Assembly: GCF_020075495.1 (NCBI RefSeq)
Contig: NZ_JABYQT010000015.1
Location: 1-61,451, forward strand
Source of the DNA: Vreelandella aquamarina
GTDB lineage: Bacteria > Pseudomonadota > Gammaproteobacteria > Pseudomonadales > Halomonadaceae
Reading direction: 5' to 3'
DNA: 61,451 bases
The position numbers and the translations under genes are program-made. Below the pieces are notes generated by a model. The model was not told where the DNA came from. It saw only the letters and a list, made by a program, of their open reading frames with translations, and ran no database searches. Position 1 is the stretch's first letter, and each line of letters begins with the position of its first letter. Shown here piece by piece: positions 36,663 to 45,409 of this stretch.

Positions 36663-38477
36663 ATGACATTTAATGCAAAGCAGTTCTTAAGCTCGGTAAG
36701 CACCTCCCCCGGTGTCTATCGCATGCTGGATGACGATGGCAACACTCTTTATGTGGGCAAGGCGAAACGCTTGAAAGCGCGCCTTGCCAGCTATTTTCGT
36801 GGCCAGCTCAATACCAAGACCCAAGCCATGGTCGCACGAATTGCGGATATCCAGATTACCGTCACTCGTAGCGAAACCGAGGCGCTTTTGCTCGAACAGA
36901 CGCTGATCAAGGAGCTGCGTCCGCCCTATAACATTCTGCTGCGCGACGACAAGTCCTACCCGTTTGTCTTCGTGACCGACCGCCACCCCTACCCCAAGCT
37001 TGAATACAAGCGCGCTCGCCAGCGTCGGGACGATGGTCGCTATCTCGGCCCTTATCCGAGCAGCGGCGCAGTCCGCGAAAGCCTCTCATTGATGCAGAAG
37101 ATCTTTCATATTCGCAACTGCGAAGACAGCGTATTTGCCCACCGCTCCCGCCCCTGCCTGCAGTACCAGATCAACCGCTGCAGTGCGCCCTGCGTGGACT
37201 ACATCGCCGAGGAGGACTATCAACGTGACGTCGAGCACGCAGTGATGTGCCTCGAGGGCAAGAGCGAGGACGTTACTCAGGCGCTTACCCAGGCTATGGA
37301 AACCGCAAGCCAGGCGCTGAATTTCGAAGAGGCCGGCCGCCTGCGTGACCAGATACAGCAACTGCGTCAGCTCCAGCAGCGCCAGTTCGTGGATAACGAC
37401 AGTGGCGATGCGGACATCTTTGCCCTGGCCCAGCGCCCTGGCGCATTGGGCATTTCAATACTGAGCGTCCGCGATGGCCGGATGCTTGGCGCACGCCATC
37501 ACGCTCCGAAGAACGGACTGGATCTGACCCCGGAAGCCTTGCTGACCGACGTCGTCAGCCAATACTACTTCGGCCAGCCACATAACGTTCCCAGTGAAGT
37601 CATCACCAGCCATACCCTGGACGATAGCGCGCTGATTGCCGAGGCATTGACCCAGCAGGCGGGCAAGCGCATCCGTGTCACCAGCCAGGTGCGTGGCCAC
37701 CGCGCCCAGTGGCAGCAGTTGGCCATGACCAATGCAGAGCAGCAGCTGGCGTCACAACTGGCCAATACCACCCAGCTCACCCAGCGTTTTGCCGCCCTGC
37801 AGAAGGCGCTGGGACTTGACAGCCTGCCCGAGCGGCTTGAGTGCTTTGATATCAGCCACAGCCACGGCGAAGCCACGGTGGCCTCCTGTGTGGTCTTCGA
37901 TCATCAGGGTCCGCGCAAGAGTGACTATCGTCACTTTCGCATCGAAGGCGTGGCCGCCGGCGACGATTACGCGGCCATGCAGCAGGCGCTTACCCGCCGG
38001 TTGAAACGCGTCAAGAGCGGCGAGGCCGTGGCACCGGACATCTTGATAGTCGACGGCGGCAAGGGTCAGCTCAACATGGCGCGAGAGGTGCTCGACGAGC
38101 TCGCGGTCACCGGCATCCTTCTGCTCGGCGTGGCCAAGGGTACGACGCGCAAGGCAGGGCTTGAAACGCTGTTTCTGGAAACCGCCGACAATCCGCTACC
38201 GCTGGACCCTGCATCGCCTGCCCTGCACCTTATCCAGCACATCCGCGATGAATCGCACCGTTTTGCCATCGCTGGGCACCGCGCGCAGCGTGATAAAGCC
38301 AGACGCACCTCGACGCTCCAGGAGATACCCGGTATCGGCCCCAAGCGCCGACGCGAACTTCTACGCTTTTTTGGCGGGCTTCAAGGCGTGCAGAAGGCCA
38401 GCCGCGCGGAGCTTGCGCGAGTGCCGGGCATCAACGCAGCACTTGCCGAGAGCATTTATCTTGCCCTTAATAAATAA
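36663..38477 (+). CDS. uvrC: excinuclease ABC subunit C
   Basis: 604 residues. Makes both incisions in nucleotide excision repair. The N-terminal GIY-YIG nuclease (SPGVYRMLDDDGNTLYVGKAK), a UVR motif near residues 205-240, the RNase H-like domain with DISHSHGEATVAS and DGGKGQLN, and C-terminal helix-hairpin-helix motifs (IPGIGPKRRRELLRFFGG, VPGINAALAESIY) are all present. It begins 42 bases after gacA and is probably co-transcribed. Confidence 0.97.
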   Translation: MTFNAKQFLSSVSTSPGVYRMLDDDGNTLYVGKAKRLKARLASYFRGQLNTKTQAMVARIADIQITVTRSETEALLLEQTLIKELRPPYNILLRDDKSYPFVFVTDRHPYPKLEYKRARQRRDDGRYLGPYPSSGAVRESLSLMQKIFHIRNCEDSVFAHRSRPCLQYQINRCSAPCVDYIAEEDYQRDVEHAVMCLEGKSEDVTQALTQAMETASQALNFEEAGRLRDQIQQLRQLQQRQFVDNDSGDADIFALAQRPGALGISILSVRDGRMLGARHHAPKNGLDLTPEALLTDVVSQYYFGQPHNVPSEVITSHTLDDSALIAEALTQQAGKRIRVTSQVRGHRAQWQQLAMTNAEQQLASQLANTTQLTQRFAALQKALGLDSLPERLECFDISHSHGEATVASCVVFDHQGPRKSDYRHFRIEGVAAGDDYAAMQQALTRRLKRVKSGEAVAPDILIVDGGKGQLNMAREVLDELAVTGILLLGVAKGTTRKAGLETLFLETADNPLPLDPASPALHLIQHIRDESHRFAIAGHRAQRDKARRTSTLQEIPGIGPKRRRELLRFFGGLQGVQKASRAELARVPGINAALAESIYLALNK

Positions 38478-38596
38478 TATCTTGCCCTTGACGGATAAAC
38501 CCGCCTTGGGCATGGATGCCGCCTGCCAAGGGGGATAGAATGGCCCTAGACCACATTTCGAATCTTATGACTCTCCGGTAAGGATCGCCGACCGCG

Positions 38597-39145
38597 ATGA
38601 ATATACCCAACCTACTGACACTAGCCAGAGTTGCCTTCATTCCTCTGCTTGTCGTGCTGTTCTACTTGCCTTTCAACTGGAGCATGCCGCTGGCCGCCGG
38701 GCTTTTCGCCCTGGCGTCGGCGACCGACTGGCTGGACGGCTATCTGGCCCGGCGCTGGAATCAGTCGACGCCCTTTGGCGCGTTTCTGGATCCGGTAGCC
38801 GACAAGCTCATGGTCGTCGTGGCTCTGGCCCTGCTGATCGAGCGTTACGACACCCTGGTGCTGACGCTACCGGCGCTGGTCATTATCGGACGTGAAATCG
38901 TCATTTCCGCACTGCGGGAGTGGATGGCAGAAATGGGCAAACGCGGCCTGGTGGCGGTTTCCTGGATCGGCAAGCTCAAGACTACGCTACAGATGGTGGC
39001 GCTGCTGATCCTGCTCGCCCTGCCGCCCAGTCACGAAATTGCCCTGCTGGGCGTTGTCGTTCTCTATGCCGCTGCGGTCCTGACACTCTGGTCAATGATC
39101 CAGTATCTCAAGGCGGCCTGGCCTCATCTTAGTCGCTCCATGTAA
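38597..39145 (+). CDS. pgsA: CDP-diacylglycerol-glycerol-3-phosphate 3-phosphatidyltransferase
   Basis: 182-residue membrane enzyme making phosphatidylglycerol phosphate. It has the CDP-alcohol phosphotransferase signature [27 protein letters not shown], plus four to five hydrophobic segments. It is the third gene of gacA-uvrC-pgsA, 119 bases after uvrC. A weak AAGGAT lies well upstream of the ATG; no better start exists. Confidence 0.95.
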   Translation: MNIPNLLTLARVAFIPLLVVLFYLPFNWSMPLAAGLFALASATDWLDGYLARRWNQSTPFGAFLDPVADKLMVVVALALLIERYDTLVLTLPALVIIGREIVISALREWMAEMGKRGLVAVSWIGKLKTTLQMVALLILLALPPSHEIALLGVVVLYAAAVLTLWSMIQYLKAAWPHLSRSM

Positions 39146-39185
39146 GTATTTGATTACCTGGATGAGATGATGACGACATTGATGA

Positions 39186-39213
39186 TTGACATCTCACCGG
39201 CGATGCGTATAAT
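39186..39213 (+). promoter_or_regulatory. promoter of the tRNA-Gly/Cys/Leu cluster
   Basis: TTGACA (39186-39191), a 16-base spacer and TATAAT (39208-39213): both hexamers are consensus. The tRNA-Gly gene starts 16 bases after the -10. Confidence 0.85.
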
Positions 39214-39228
39214 TCGCCCTCGAGTCGA

Positions 39229-39303
39229 GCGGGAATAGCTCAGTGGTAGAGCATCGCCTTGCCAAGGCGAGGGTCGAGAGTTCGAATCTCTTTTCCCGCT
39301 CCA
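39229..39303 (+). tRNA. tRNA-Gly(GCC)
   Basis: 75 nucleotides with acceptor GCGGGAA/TTCCCGC, D-arm GCTCAGTGGTAGAGC, T-arm GAGAGTTCGAATCTC and encoded CCA. The anticodon GCC is at 39261-39263. Confidence 0.97.
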
Positions 39304-39329
39304 ACTTGGACAGTGTGGCAAAGCAGGTA

Positions 39330-39378
39330 GGGTCGAGAGCTGGAACGCCAGCCCGGTCAAATCTCTTTTCCCGCTCCA
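39330..39378 (+). pseudogene. tRNA-Gly 3' fragment with split T-arm
   Basis: The stretch repeats the 3' part of the intact tRNA-Gly just upstream. GGGTCGAGAG (39330-39339) and AATCTCTTTTCCCGCTCCA (39360-39378) are identical to it, but the TTCG between them is replaced by 20 unrelated bases that contain a CTGG/CCAG hairpin. No 5' half is recognisable. It lies between tRNA-Gly and tRNA-Cys, inside the presumed tRNA transcript. Confidence 0.85.
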
Positions 39379-39389
39379 TCGACTCTTCA

Positions 39390-39463
39390 GGCTGGATGGC
39401 AGAGTGGTTATGCAGCGGACTGCAACTCCGTGTACGCCGGTTCGATTCCGACTCCAGCCTCCA
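39390..39463 (+). tRNA. tRNA-Cys(GCA)
   Basis: 74 nucleotides; acceptor GGCTGGA pairs with TCCAGCC, T-arm CCGGTTCGATTCCG, CCA encoded. The anticodon GCA is at 39422-39424. Confidence 0.96.
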
Positions 39464-39498
39464 CTTTTATGTGCCGTGCAACGTTTTCATGCTGCACT

Positions 39499-39585
39499 GC
39501 CCGGATGGCGAAATCGGTAGACGCAAGAGACTTAAAATCTCTCGGGGGTAACCCCGTGCCGGTTCAAGTCCGGCTCCGGGCACCA
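39499..39585 (+). tRNA. tRNA-Leu(TAA)
   Basis: 87 nucleotides, with the long variable arm typical of leucine tRNAs (CTCGGGGGTAACCCCGT). Acceptor GCCCGGA/TCCGGGC, CCA encoded. The anticodon TAA is at 39533-39535. Confidence 0.96.
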
Positions 39586-39741
39586 CTTCTATTTTTCGCT
39601 CCCCTTATTTTGACTATCTGCACGATCACCATGATCGATGCGGATTTTTTGCGTTTCTGCATCGCCAACCACTGATGGCCACGCTATGATGCCTGCCGTT
39701 TGGCAGCACACTGCAGATAGCTATAAAAAGGAGCGGGCCTG

Positions 39742-41337
39742 ATGAGCACGCCAACAAGCGATATTCTGATTATTGGCGGCGGCGTGGCCGGCCTGACCCT
39801 GGCGCTTATGGCAGCCGAGCACTTTTCTGTCACACTGGTGCGCCCAGAACACGATGAAAAAGGCGCCAGCCGATGGGCTCAAGGGGGCATCGCCGCCGCA
39901 CTCTCCCCGGAGGACAGCCTGGAAGCCCATATCCAGGATACGCTGATCGCCGGGGACGGCTTGTGCAATGAGCAGGCGGTTCGCTTTACCGTTACTCATG
40001 GCCCGGAGGCCATTCAGTGGCTGATCGACAATGGCGTCCCCTTTACGCCGGATACCACCGACGGCGCCCGCTATGCCTACCATCTGACCCGAGAAGGCGG
40101 GCATAGCGCGCGGAGAGTCATTCACGCCGATGACGCCACGGGACGTGCACTGATTGATACGCTCTCGCACAAGGCCGCACAGCACCCACGCATTCATCAG
40201 CGCAATGACCTCACCATGCTGGGGTTACTGCAGGATGATGACGGGGGTTGTCGCGGCGCTTACGGGCTTGACGCGCAGCATCAGTTGCACAGACTGACGG
40301 CCTATAACACCGTACTGGCTACCGGTGGCGCCAGCGGTCTTTATCAGCACACGACCACTCCCTCTCCCAGCAGCGGCGAAGGCATGATCATGGCCGCCGA
40401 GCTGGGTGCGCCGTTGATGAATCTGGAGTTTCAGCAGTTTCATCCGACCAGCCTGTATGACCCTGACGGGCCAGCATTTCTCATCAGCGAAGCGGTACGC
40501 GGCGAAGGCGGCTACCTGCTCGATGAAGCCGGCAAGCGGTTCATGCCCGCCCTTGATCCCAGAGCCGAACTGGCGCCCCGGGATGTGGTGGCACGAGCTA
40601 TCGATGCTCAGATCCAGAAGAGCAACCTCGGGCACGTGTGGCTGGATATCCGCCACCTGGGGGAGCGCGCCATTCACCATCACTTCCCGACGATTGTCGC
40701 CCACTGCGCCGCACGCGGCATGGATATAACGCGGCAGCCGATCCCGGTAGTTCCCGCCGCGCACTATAGCTGCGGCGGCATTGCCACGAACCATCAGGGC
40801 GCCACGCAAGTACCTAACCTGTATGCCGTTGGGGAAGTTGCCTATACAGGCTTGCATGGTGCCAACCGCATGGCGAGCAATTCGCTGCTGGAGTGTCTGG
40901 TCTATGCCAGAAGCTGCGCCCAGGCGCTGCGCGAGAAAAAAGCGCCCCACTGGAAGAACTCGACGCCTTCAGGACCCGAACGCCTTGCCACGTTGAGCCC
41001 GCCAGATCAGGACATGCTCATGGCGCTACGCCACGAGCTTCGCTGTATCATGACTCAGCATGTATCGATTGTGCGCAGCAGCGCCGGCCTCAAGACTGCT
41101 CAACACAAGCTTGCCGAACTATCAATGCGCCTGAACGAGGGGCCAGTGGATCAATGCTCGCTTGAAGGCATCCAGCTTCGCCAGGCACTCTTGCTGGCAA
41201 AGCTGACGGTAGCGGCAGCAGTGACGCGCCGTGAGTCGCGCGGGCTGCACTACTCGACTGACTGGCCTTCTGGCCAGCCAGCAACCGCCCCCTCTTGCCT
41301 GACCCTTGCCGACCTAACGCCCGGCACGGTGGCATAA
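39742..41337 (+). CDS. nadB: L-aspartate oxidase
   Basis: 531-residue FAD enzyme that oxidises aspartate to iminoaspartate, the first step of NAD synthesis. The dinucleotide motif IIGGGVAGLTLAL is at residues 10-22. The substrate and FAD regions RWAQGGIAAAL, HTTTPSPSSGEG and TGLHGANRMASNSLLECLVY match the family. ATG 39742 has AAAAGGAG. The last 24 bases overlap the 3' end of the convergent ygfX gene, so no room is left for a terminator. Confidence 0.95.
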   Translation: MSTPTSDILIIGGGVAGLTLALMAAEHFSVTLVRPEHDEKGASRWAQGGIAAALSPEDSLEAHIQDTLIAGDGLCNEQAVRFTVTHGPEAIQWLIDNGVPFTPDTTDGARYAYHLTREGGHSARRVIHADDATGRALIDTLSHKAAQHPRIHQRNDLTMLGLLQDDDGGCRGAYGLDAQHQLHRLTAYNTVLATGGASGLYQHTTTPSPSSGEGMIMAAELGAPLMNLEFQQFHPTSLYDPDGPAFLISEAVRGEGGYLLDEAGKRFMPALDPRAELAPRDVVARAIDAQIQKSNLGHVWLDIRHLGERAIHHHFPTIVAHCAARGMDITRQPIPVVPAAHYSCGGIATNHQGATQVPNLYAVGEVAYTGLHGANRMASNSLLECLVYARSCAQALREKKAPHWKNSTPSGPERLATLSPPDQDMLMALRHELRCIMTQHVSIVRSSAGLKTAQHKLAELSMRLNEGPVDQCSLEGIQLRQALLLAKLTVAAAVTRRESRGLHYSTDWPSGQPATAPSCLTLADLTPGTVA

Positions 41338-41712
41338 CCGGCGCAGCTGCCGGTGGCTTTCGCGGGGCAGGCTATCGGGCCAGAGCCAGAGACGCTCAGG
41401 CCCTACCCAAAGTCCTATCAGCCAAGGGCCCAGGTAGTCACAGCGCACGGTCAACTCTTCCCCAAGCTCTCCATAGGCCAGTCGCCAACGTCCCGACAGC
41501 GTGCCCTCACCCTCTGTGAGGTAGAGTACCCCCTTGGGCTGGACAGAAGCGCTGCGCCAGAGCAGTACGATAAACACGGCGCCCGCGATACCGGCCACCC
41601 AGGCGCCCAATAGCTGAAGGCTCAGCACACAAAGCCCCAGTGCTAAAACCGCCTGGAGCAGACCAGCAGCGCTAGAGGGTACGATAGGCAGAATTATCGG
41701 TGTTTTCGGCAT
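41314..41712 (-). CDS. YgfX-like membrane protein (CptA family)
   Basis: 132 residues: two membrane segments at about 12-50 (AGLLQAVLALGLCVLSLQLL, AGIAGAVFIVLLW), then a soluble tail with GRWRLAY and LGPWLIGL. The size, layout and pairing with sdhE match YgfX, first described as the CptA part of a proposed toxin-antitoxin pair and since linked to succinate dehydrogenase assembly and cell shape. Its ATG lies 41 bases inside the sdhE end, so the two are translated together. Convergent overlap with nadB. Confidence 0.82.
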   Translation of the reverse strand: MPKTPIILPIVPSSAAGLLQAVLALGLCVLSLQLLGAWVAGIAGAVFIVLLWRSASVQPKGVLYLTEGEGTLSGRWRLAYGELGEELTVRCDYLGPWLIGLWVGPERLWLWPDSLPRESHRQLRRLCHRAGR

Positions 41713-41965
41713 GCTCGACGATCATCTGCACGATACGCCGTAGCGCGGGGTCTTCCGGCCATTCGCGGTGCATCAGCCAGACAAACAGATCCTGGTCTTC
41801 TTCGGCAATCAACCGTTCGTAAGCTCGCCGGTCCTCCTCGCCAAGTGTTTGAAAACGTTTTTCCAGAAACGGAATCAGCAGTAGATCCAGTTCCCACATG
41901 CCGCGCCGGGAGTGCCAGTAAAGGCGCTTGCGCAGAATGGCTTCTGAGGATGTGTCGTCGCTCAA
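41672..41965 (-). CDS. sdhE: FAD assembly factor SdhE
   Basis: 97 residues. Promotes covalent flavinylation of succinate dehydrogenase SdhA. The hallmark RGMWELD (RGxxE motif) is at residues 21-27. The frame opens at TTG 41965 with GAGG upstream; the only later Met lies inside the RGMWE motif, so TTG is the start. Upstream of, and overlapping, the ygfX-like gene; divergent from ihfB. Confidence 0.92.
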   Translation of the reverse strand: MSDDTSSEAILRKRLYWHSRRGMWELDLLLIPFLEKRFQTLGEEDRRAYERLIAEEDQDLFVWLMHREWPEDPALRRIVQMIVEHAENTDNSAYRTL

Positions 41966-42079
41966 GGCCGGCCTCTTTGATGATGAAAATGAAGCGCCAG
42001 TATACCTAAGCTAAAAGGTCGCGCCAGCGCCAAGCTTCGCCTATGCTGTTATCCAGTCTAGTACCTTGTTTTATCTGCA

Positions 42080-42108
42080 TTGTTTAATATCGATTTGCAC
42101 AGTATGCT
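42080..42108 (+). promoter_or_regulatory. promoter candidate for ihfB
   Basis: TTGTTT (42080-42085), a 17-base spacer and TATGCT (42103-42108), about 65 bases before the ihfB ATG. It would be the main promoter here because rpsA, the usual upstream gene, is absent. Confidence 0.5.
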
Positions 42109-42172
42109 GAATTCGAGTGATCGAGATCAGCAGAGCCAGCCACGGCCTTCACAGCTTGCAGGGAGCCAACCG

Positions 42173-42469
42173 ATGACCAAATCTGAATTGATCGAACAAA
42201 TCGCGATGCGTCAACCGGAGCTATCCGCCAAAGAAGTCGAAACGGCGGTACGTATTATTCTGGACGATATGACCGAAGCCCTTTCCAGTGGCGGCCGCGT
42301 CGAAATACGTGGCTTCGGCAGTTTTTCGCTGCACTTTCGTGAGCCCCGCACGGGTCGCAACCCGAAAACAGGTGACCCCGTCGAGCTGGATGGCAAGTAT
42401 GTTCCTCATTTCAAGCCAGGCAAGGAGCTACGCGAACAGGTGGATGCCAGCCGTGCGCTTGGCTACTAG
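42173..42469 (+). CDS. ihfB: integration host factor subunit beta
   Basis: 98 residues, a HU/IHF-fold DNA-bending protein. [25 protein letters not shown] and the DNA-wedging Pro arm [14 protein letters not shown] identify IHF beta. ATG 42173 has GGGAG; upstream in-frame codons are not conserved family sequence. In most relatives rpsA directly precedes ihfB, but here the gene upstream is the divergent sdhE. lapA and lapB follow. Confidence 0.95.
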   Translation: MTKSELIEQIAMRQPELSAKEVETAVRIILDDMTEALSSGGRVEIRGFGSFSLHFREPRTGRNPKTGDPVELDGKYVPHFKPGKELREQVDASRALGY

Positions 42470-42578
42470 CCCAAGGCAGTCACTGCCCTATTGGTAATCT
42501 ATATCTGTAGGATGACGTCGCGCCAAGACTCATACACAATAGAGCCACTCTGCGAACGTCACTGACTAGGAAACTCTC

Positions 42579-42902
42579 ATGCGTTGGATCAAAGGGCTGA
42601 TTCTTGCCGTTATCTTGCTGGTTGTTCTACTGATCGGCATTCTGTTTGCCGTGAATAACCAGCAAGCCATTGCCTTGAATCTCATCTGGGTAGAACTGCC
42701 CGCCGTCTCGTTCTCGGTGTGGCTGCTGGCAGCGCTGACGTTTGGCGTGCTGCTGGGCATGCTCGCCATGCTGGGGGTCTATGCGCGCCTGAAAACCCGC
42801 CTGGCACGCAGCGAACGCCATAACAAGCAGCAGCGCAAGGAGCTGGATCGTCTACGCACACAGGAGTTCAAGGAACCGCGGGAGCTCAAGGAACTCGCCT
42901 AA
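42579..42902 (+). CDS. lapA: LapA (YciS) inner-membrane protein
   Basis: 107 residues: two membrane helices (about 6-26 and 44-65) and a charged coiled-coil tail. Partners LapB in controlling LpxC and LPS assembly. The motif FAVNNQQAIALNLIWVELPAVSF is typical of LapA. Its stop codon directly abuts the lapB start (TAAATG). Confidence 0.93.
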   Translation: MRWIKGLILAVILLVVLLIGILFAVNNQQAIALNLIWVELPAVSFSVWLLAALTFGVLLGMLAMLGVYARLKTRLARSERHNKQQRKELDRLRTQEFKEPRELKELA

Positions 42903-44102
42903 ATGCATGATGCCATGCTGCTAGGCTTGCTGCTGGCGGCCATTGCCATCGGCTTCGGGTTGGGCATTCGCCATGCCGCTCGCCGCGCCCGCCAGGCGCC
43001 CGTGGCCACCTCCTCCTCGCTATCACGCGAATACTTCATCGGGCTGAACTATCTGCTCAACGAGCAGCCCGATGAAGCCATCAATACGTTTATCAATGCC
43101 CTGGACGTCAATAGTGATACGGTAGACACGCATATTGCGCTGGGCAAACTGTTCCGAATGCGTGGTGAGGCCGACAAGGCCGTCAGCATTCATCAGAATC
43201 TGCTGGCTCGGCCCGCGCTGTCGCGTAGCGTCAATGAAAGCGTTCAACTCGAGCTTGCGCGCGATTTCATGGCACTGGGCGTCCATGATCGGGCGCAGCG
43301 TTTACTGGACTCGCTGCTTGAACACTCAACGAACGACGAGTTTCGCTATGCCGCCAAGCGGCTGATGGTCGATATTCTCGAGCGTGAAAAAGAGTGGCAT
43401 CACGCCTACGATGTCATTCAGCCGCTTTTGAAGCAACATGCGGGAATGCGCCGCCCGGCGTCGCACTGGCTGTGCGAACTGGCCCAGGAAGAGATCGCCC
43501 AGTCCAGCCGCGCACTGGCTAGAAAGCACCTCAAGAAAGCGCTGCAGCTGGATGAACGCTGCATTCGCGCCACGCTGCTGCTGGCTGAGCTTGAAATGGA
43601 CAACGGCCACTATGCGCGCGCCATCGAGCGGCTCGAGCATATTCCCACACAGGATGCCGCGCACATCCCGACCATGCTGCCGGCCTTGAAGCGCGCCTAT
43701 ATGCGCCTCGATGACATCAAGGGTCTGGAAGCTCACCTGTATCGGTTGCTGGACCAAGCCCCCTACACGAGCGTCATCGTGATGTTGGGCGAGCTTGTTC
43801 ACCAGCGTGATGGCGTGGATAGTGCCATCGAGCGAACGGGTGAGTGGCTACACGAGGCGCCGAGCCTGGGCGGGCTTGACTACCTGCTCGACCTGTATGT
43901 TGAAAGCCAGCGTCTGAGCGGCAGAGCGACACCAGACTCGCGCCTGTTACTGCTCAAGTACCATACGCAGGCCTTGCTGAAGGACCGGCCACGACACCGC
44001 TGCAGGCGCTGCGGATTCTCGAGTGACGCCCTTTCCTGGCAGTGTCCCAGCTGCCGGCGCTGGGGAACGATCAAACCCATCACCGGCGTTGAAGGCGAAT
44101 AG
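42903..44102 (+). CDS. lapB: LapB (YciM) LPS assembly regulator
   Basis: 399 residues. An N-terminal membrane anchor (about 5-22) is followed by TPR repeats over about 45-350 and a C-terminal rubredoxin-like metal site CRRCGFSSDALSWQCPSC. LapB hands LpxC to FtsH for degradation. The first residues fuse directly to the lapA stop. It ends five bases from the convergent pyrF stop, with no terminator space. Confidence 0.95.
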   Translation: MHDAMLLGLLLAAIAIGFGLGIRHAARRARQAPVATSSSLSREYFIGLNYLLNEQPDEAINTFINALDVNSDTVDTHIALGKLFRMRGEADKAVSIHQNLLARPALSRSVNESVQLELARDFMALGVHDRAQRLLDSLLEHSTNDEFRYAAKRLMVDILEREKEWHHAYDVIQPLLKQHAGMRRPASHWLCELAQEEIAQSSRALARKHLKKALQLDERCIRATLLLAELEMDNGHYARAIERLEHIPTQDAAHIPTMLPALKRAYMRLDDIKGLEAHLYRLLDQAPYTSVIVMLGELVHQRDGVDSAIERTGEWLHEAPSLGGLDYLLDLYVESQRLSGRATPDSRLLLLKYHTQALLKDRPRHRCRRCGFSSDALSWQCPSCRRWGTIKPITGVEGE

Positions 44103-44106
44103 TGCT

Positions 44107-44799
44107 TCAAGCGAGGTCGGCTTCTATGGCGGCAAGCGCCTGCATGGGATCAGTCGCCTGAGTAACCGGGCGCCCGATGACCAGGTGAGTGCTTCCTGCC
44201 CGCATCGCTTCACTGGGCGTCATGATGCGCTGCTGATCATTGACTGCGGCAAAACTGGGGCGAATACCTGGCGTGACTTTCAAAAAGCGCTCACCGCATA
44301 CCTTCCTGAGATGCGCCGCCTCCTGAGCTGAACATACCACGCCATCCAGGCCGCTTTGCTGCGTCAAGCGCGCCAGGCGTTCGACCTGCTCGTCCAGCGC
44401 GCCGGTAACACCGACTTCCTGCAGACCGCTCTGCTCGGTGCTGGTCAACACGGTGACCGCAATCAAATGGGTGGTCAAATGGTTGCTTGCAAGCCGCTCG
44501 GCCGCCGCCTCCATCATCCTGCGACCGCCAGCGGCATGCACATTCACCATCCATACCCCCTGCTCCGCCGCCGCCTGTACGGCACCCGCCACCGTATTGG
44601 GAATGTCATGAAATTTAAGGTCCAGAAACACGTCGAACCCACGCCCATGCAACGCTTCAAGCACGGCCGGGCCGCTACGGGTAAACAGCTCCTTGCCCAC
44701 TTTCAAACGGCAGCGGGCCGGGTCAAGCTGGTCAGCCATGCACAAGGCGGCATCCAGAGACGGGTAATCAAGCGCGATGATCAGCGGGGATTCAGACAC
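44107..44799 (-). CDS. pyrF: orotidine 5'-phosphate decarboxylase
   Basis: 230 residues. Last step of UMP synthesis. The catalytic motif [10 protein letters not shown] provides Asp60, Lys62 and Asp65. The phosphate loop and C-terminal [11 protein letters not shown] are present. The start is GTG 44799, with GGAG eight bases upstream, and an extended -10 promoter is only about 28 bases ahead, so the leader is short. In many gammaproteobacteria pyrF follows lapB on the same strand; here it is inverted. Confidence 0.95.
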   Translation of the reverse strand: MSESPLIIALDYPSLDAALCMADQLDPARCRLKVGKELFTRSGPAVLEALHGRGFDVFLDLKFHDIPNTVAGAVQAAAEQGVWMVNVHAAGGRRMMEAAAERLASNHLTTHLIAVTVLTSTEQSGLQEVGVTGALDEQVERLARLTQQSGLDGVVCSAQEAAHLRKVCGERFLKVTPGIRPSFAAVNDQQRIMTPSEAMRAGSTHLVIGRPVTQATDPMQALAAIEADLA

Positions 44800-44826
44800 A
44801 GCACAACTCCATACTCATTTAAGCGC

Positions 44827-44835
44827 ATTATAACA
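44827..44835 (-). promoter_or_regulatory. extended -10 promoter of pyrF
   Basis: On the minus strand TGTTATAAT is a perfect TGn-TATAAT extended -10 element, followed by GCGC. No good -35 hexamer is at the usual spacing, which an extended -10 does not need. Confidence 0.7.
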
Positions 44836-45014
44836 GTCTCTTGAGGCTTGCTTGTAAGCGATTTGCCACACATGGATAGCCGAATACTTACAAATCGTAT
44901 CGCACATCTCTGACAACATTCATTAAATGAACGCGTTAAGTTAGTCAGGCGCACCGTTAACAATAATTCGGTCGCTACTTTTATCCTGCTGACTTACAAG
45001 GGACAATTCGCCTG

Positions 45015-45299
45015 ATGAACATGACACTGAAAAACCTGTTTGCAGCTCTCGTACTGAGCCTGAGCCTGGGTGTGACCAGCAGTGCATTGGCACAAGATGT
45101 CGCCCCCATCAATATCAATACCGCCAACGAGGAACTGCTCGCCGAGCTGCCAGGTATCGGGCCAAGCCGTGCTGCGGCCATCGTTGAAGAGCGTGAAGCC
45201 AATGGTGACTTTGAAAGCGCCGATGACCTGACTCGCGTCAGCGGCATTGGTGAAGCGACGGTTGATCGCATGCGTGACCAGGTGGTGATTGAAGACTGA
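45015..45299 (+). CDS. ComEA-like exported helix-hairpin-helix protein
   Basis: 94 residues. A signal peptide (about 1-27, ending ALAQ) leads to a mature domain with two helix-hairpin-helix motifs: INTANEELLAELPGIGPSRAAAIVEER and LTRVSGIGEATVDRM. Such small ComEA-like proteins bind DNA in the periplasm and draw it in during transformation. No other competence gene is nearby. The mature part is strongly acidic, as expected outside the cytoplasm of a halophile. A 13-base stem-loop follows. Confidence 0.88.
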   Translation: MNMTLKNLFAALVLSLSLGVTSSALAQDVAPININTANEELLAELPGIGPSRAAAIVEEREANGDFESADDLTRVSGIGEATVDRMRDQVVIED

Positions 45300-45314
45300 A
45301 TGCCAAGCTTTGCC

Positions 45315-45349
45315 ATTATCCGGTGGCACTTTCCAGGCCACCGGATAAT
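45315..45349. terminator. 13-base perfect stem-loop between convergent genes (no U-tract)
   Basis: ATTATCCGGTGGC (45315-45327) and GCCACCGGATAAT (45337-45349) pair perfectly around a 9-base loop, 15 bases past the ComEA-like stop. The prpF gene converges from the right. No T-run follows on either strand. Confidence 0.6.
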
Positions 45350-45409
45350 TCACCTGCGTTTCTCGATTGCCAAGGTTTTCACCCCCTTGTGACGTCAGGG
45401 CCTCACCTT

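Noticed and set aside
39154..39551. Short frames on both strands across the tRNA-Gly/Cys/Leu cluster, one rich in ELSTLALARRCSTTELF-like residues.
   Set aside because: They are translations of tRNA sequence, a known annotation artefact.
41314..41965. ygfX/sdhE as a CptA/CptB toxin-antitoxin system.
   Set aside because: SdhE carries the RGxxE flavinylation motif and its role in SDH assembly is well established, so a defence or toxin role is not needed to explain the pair.
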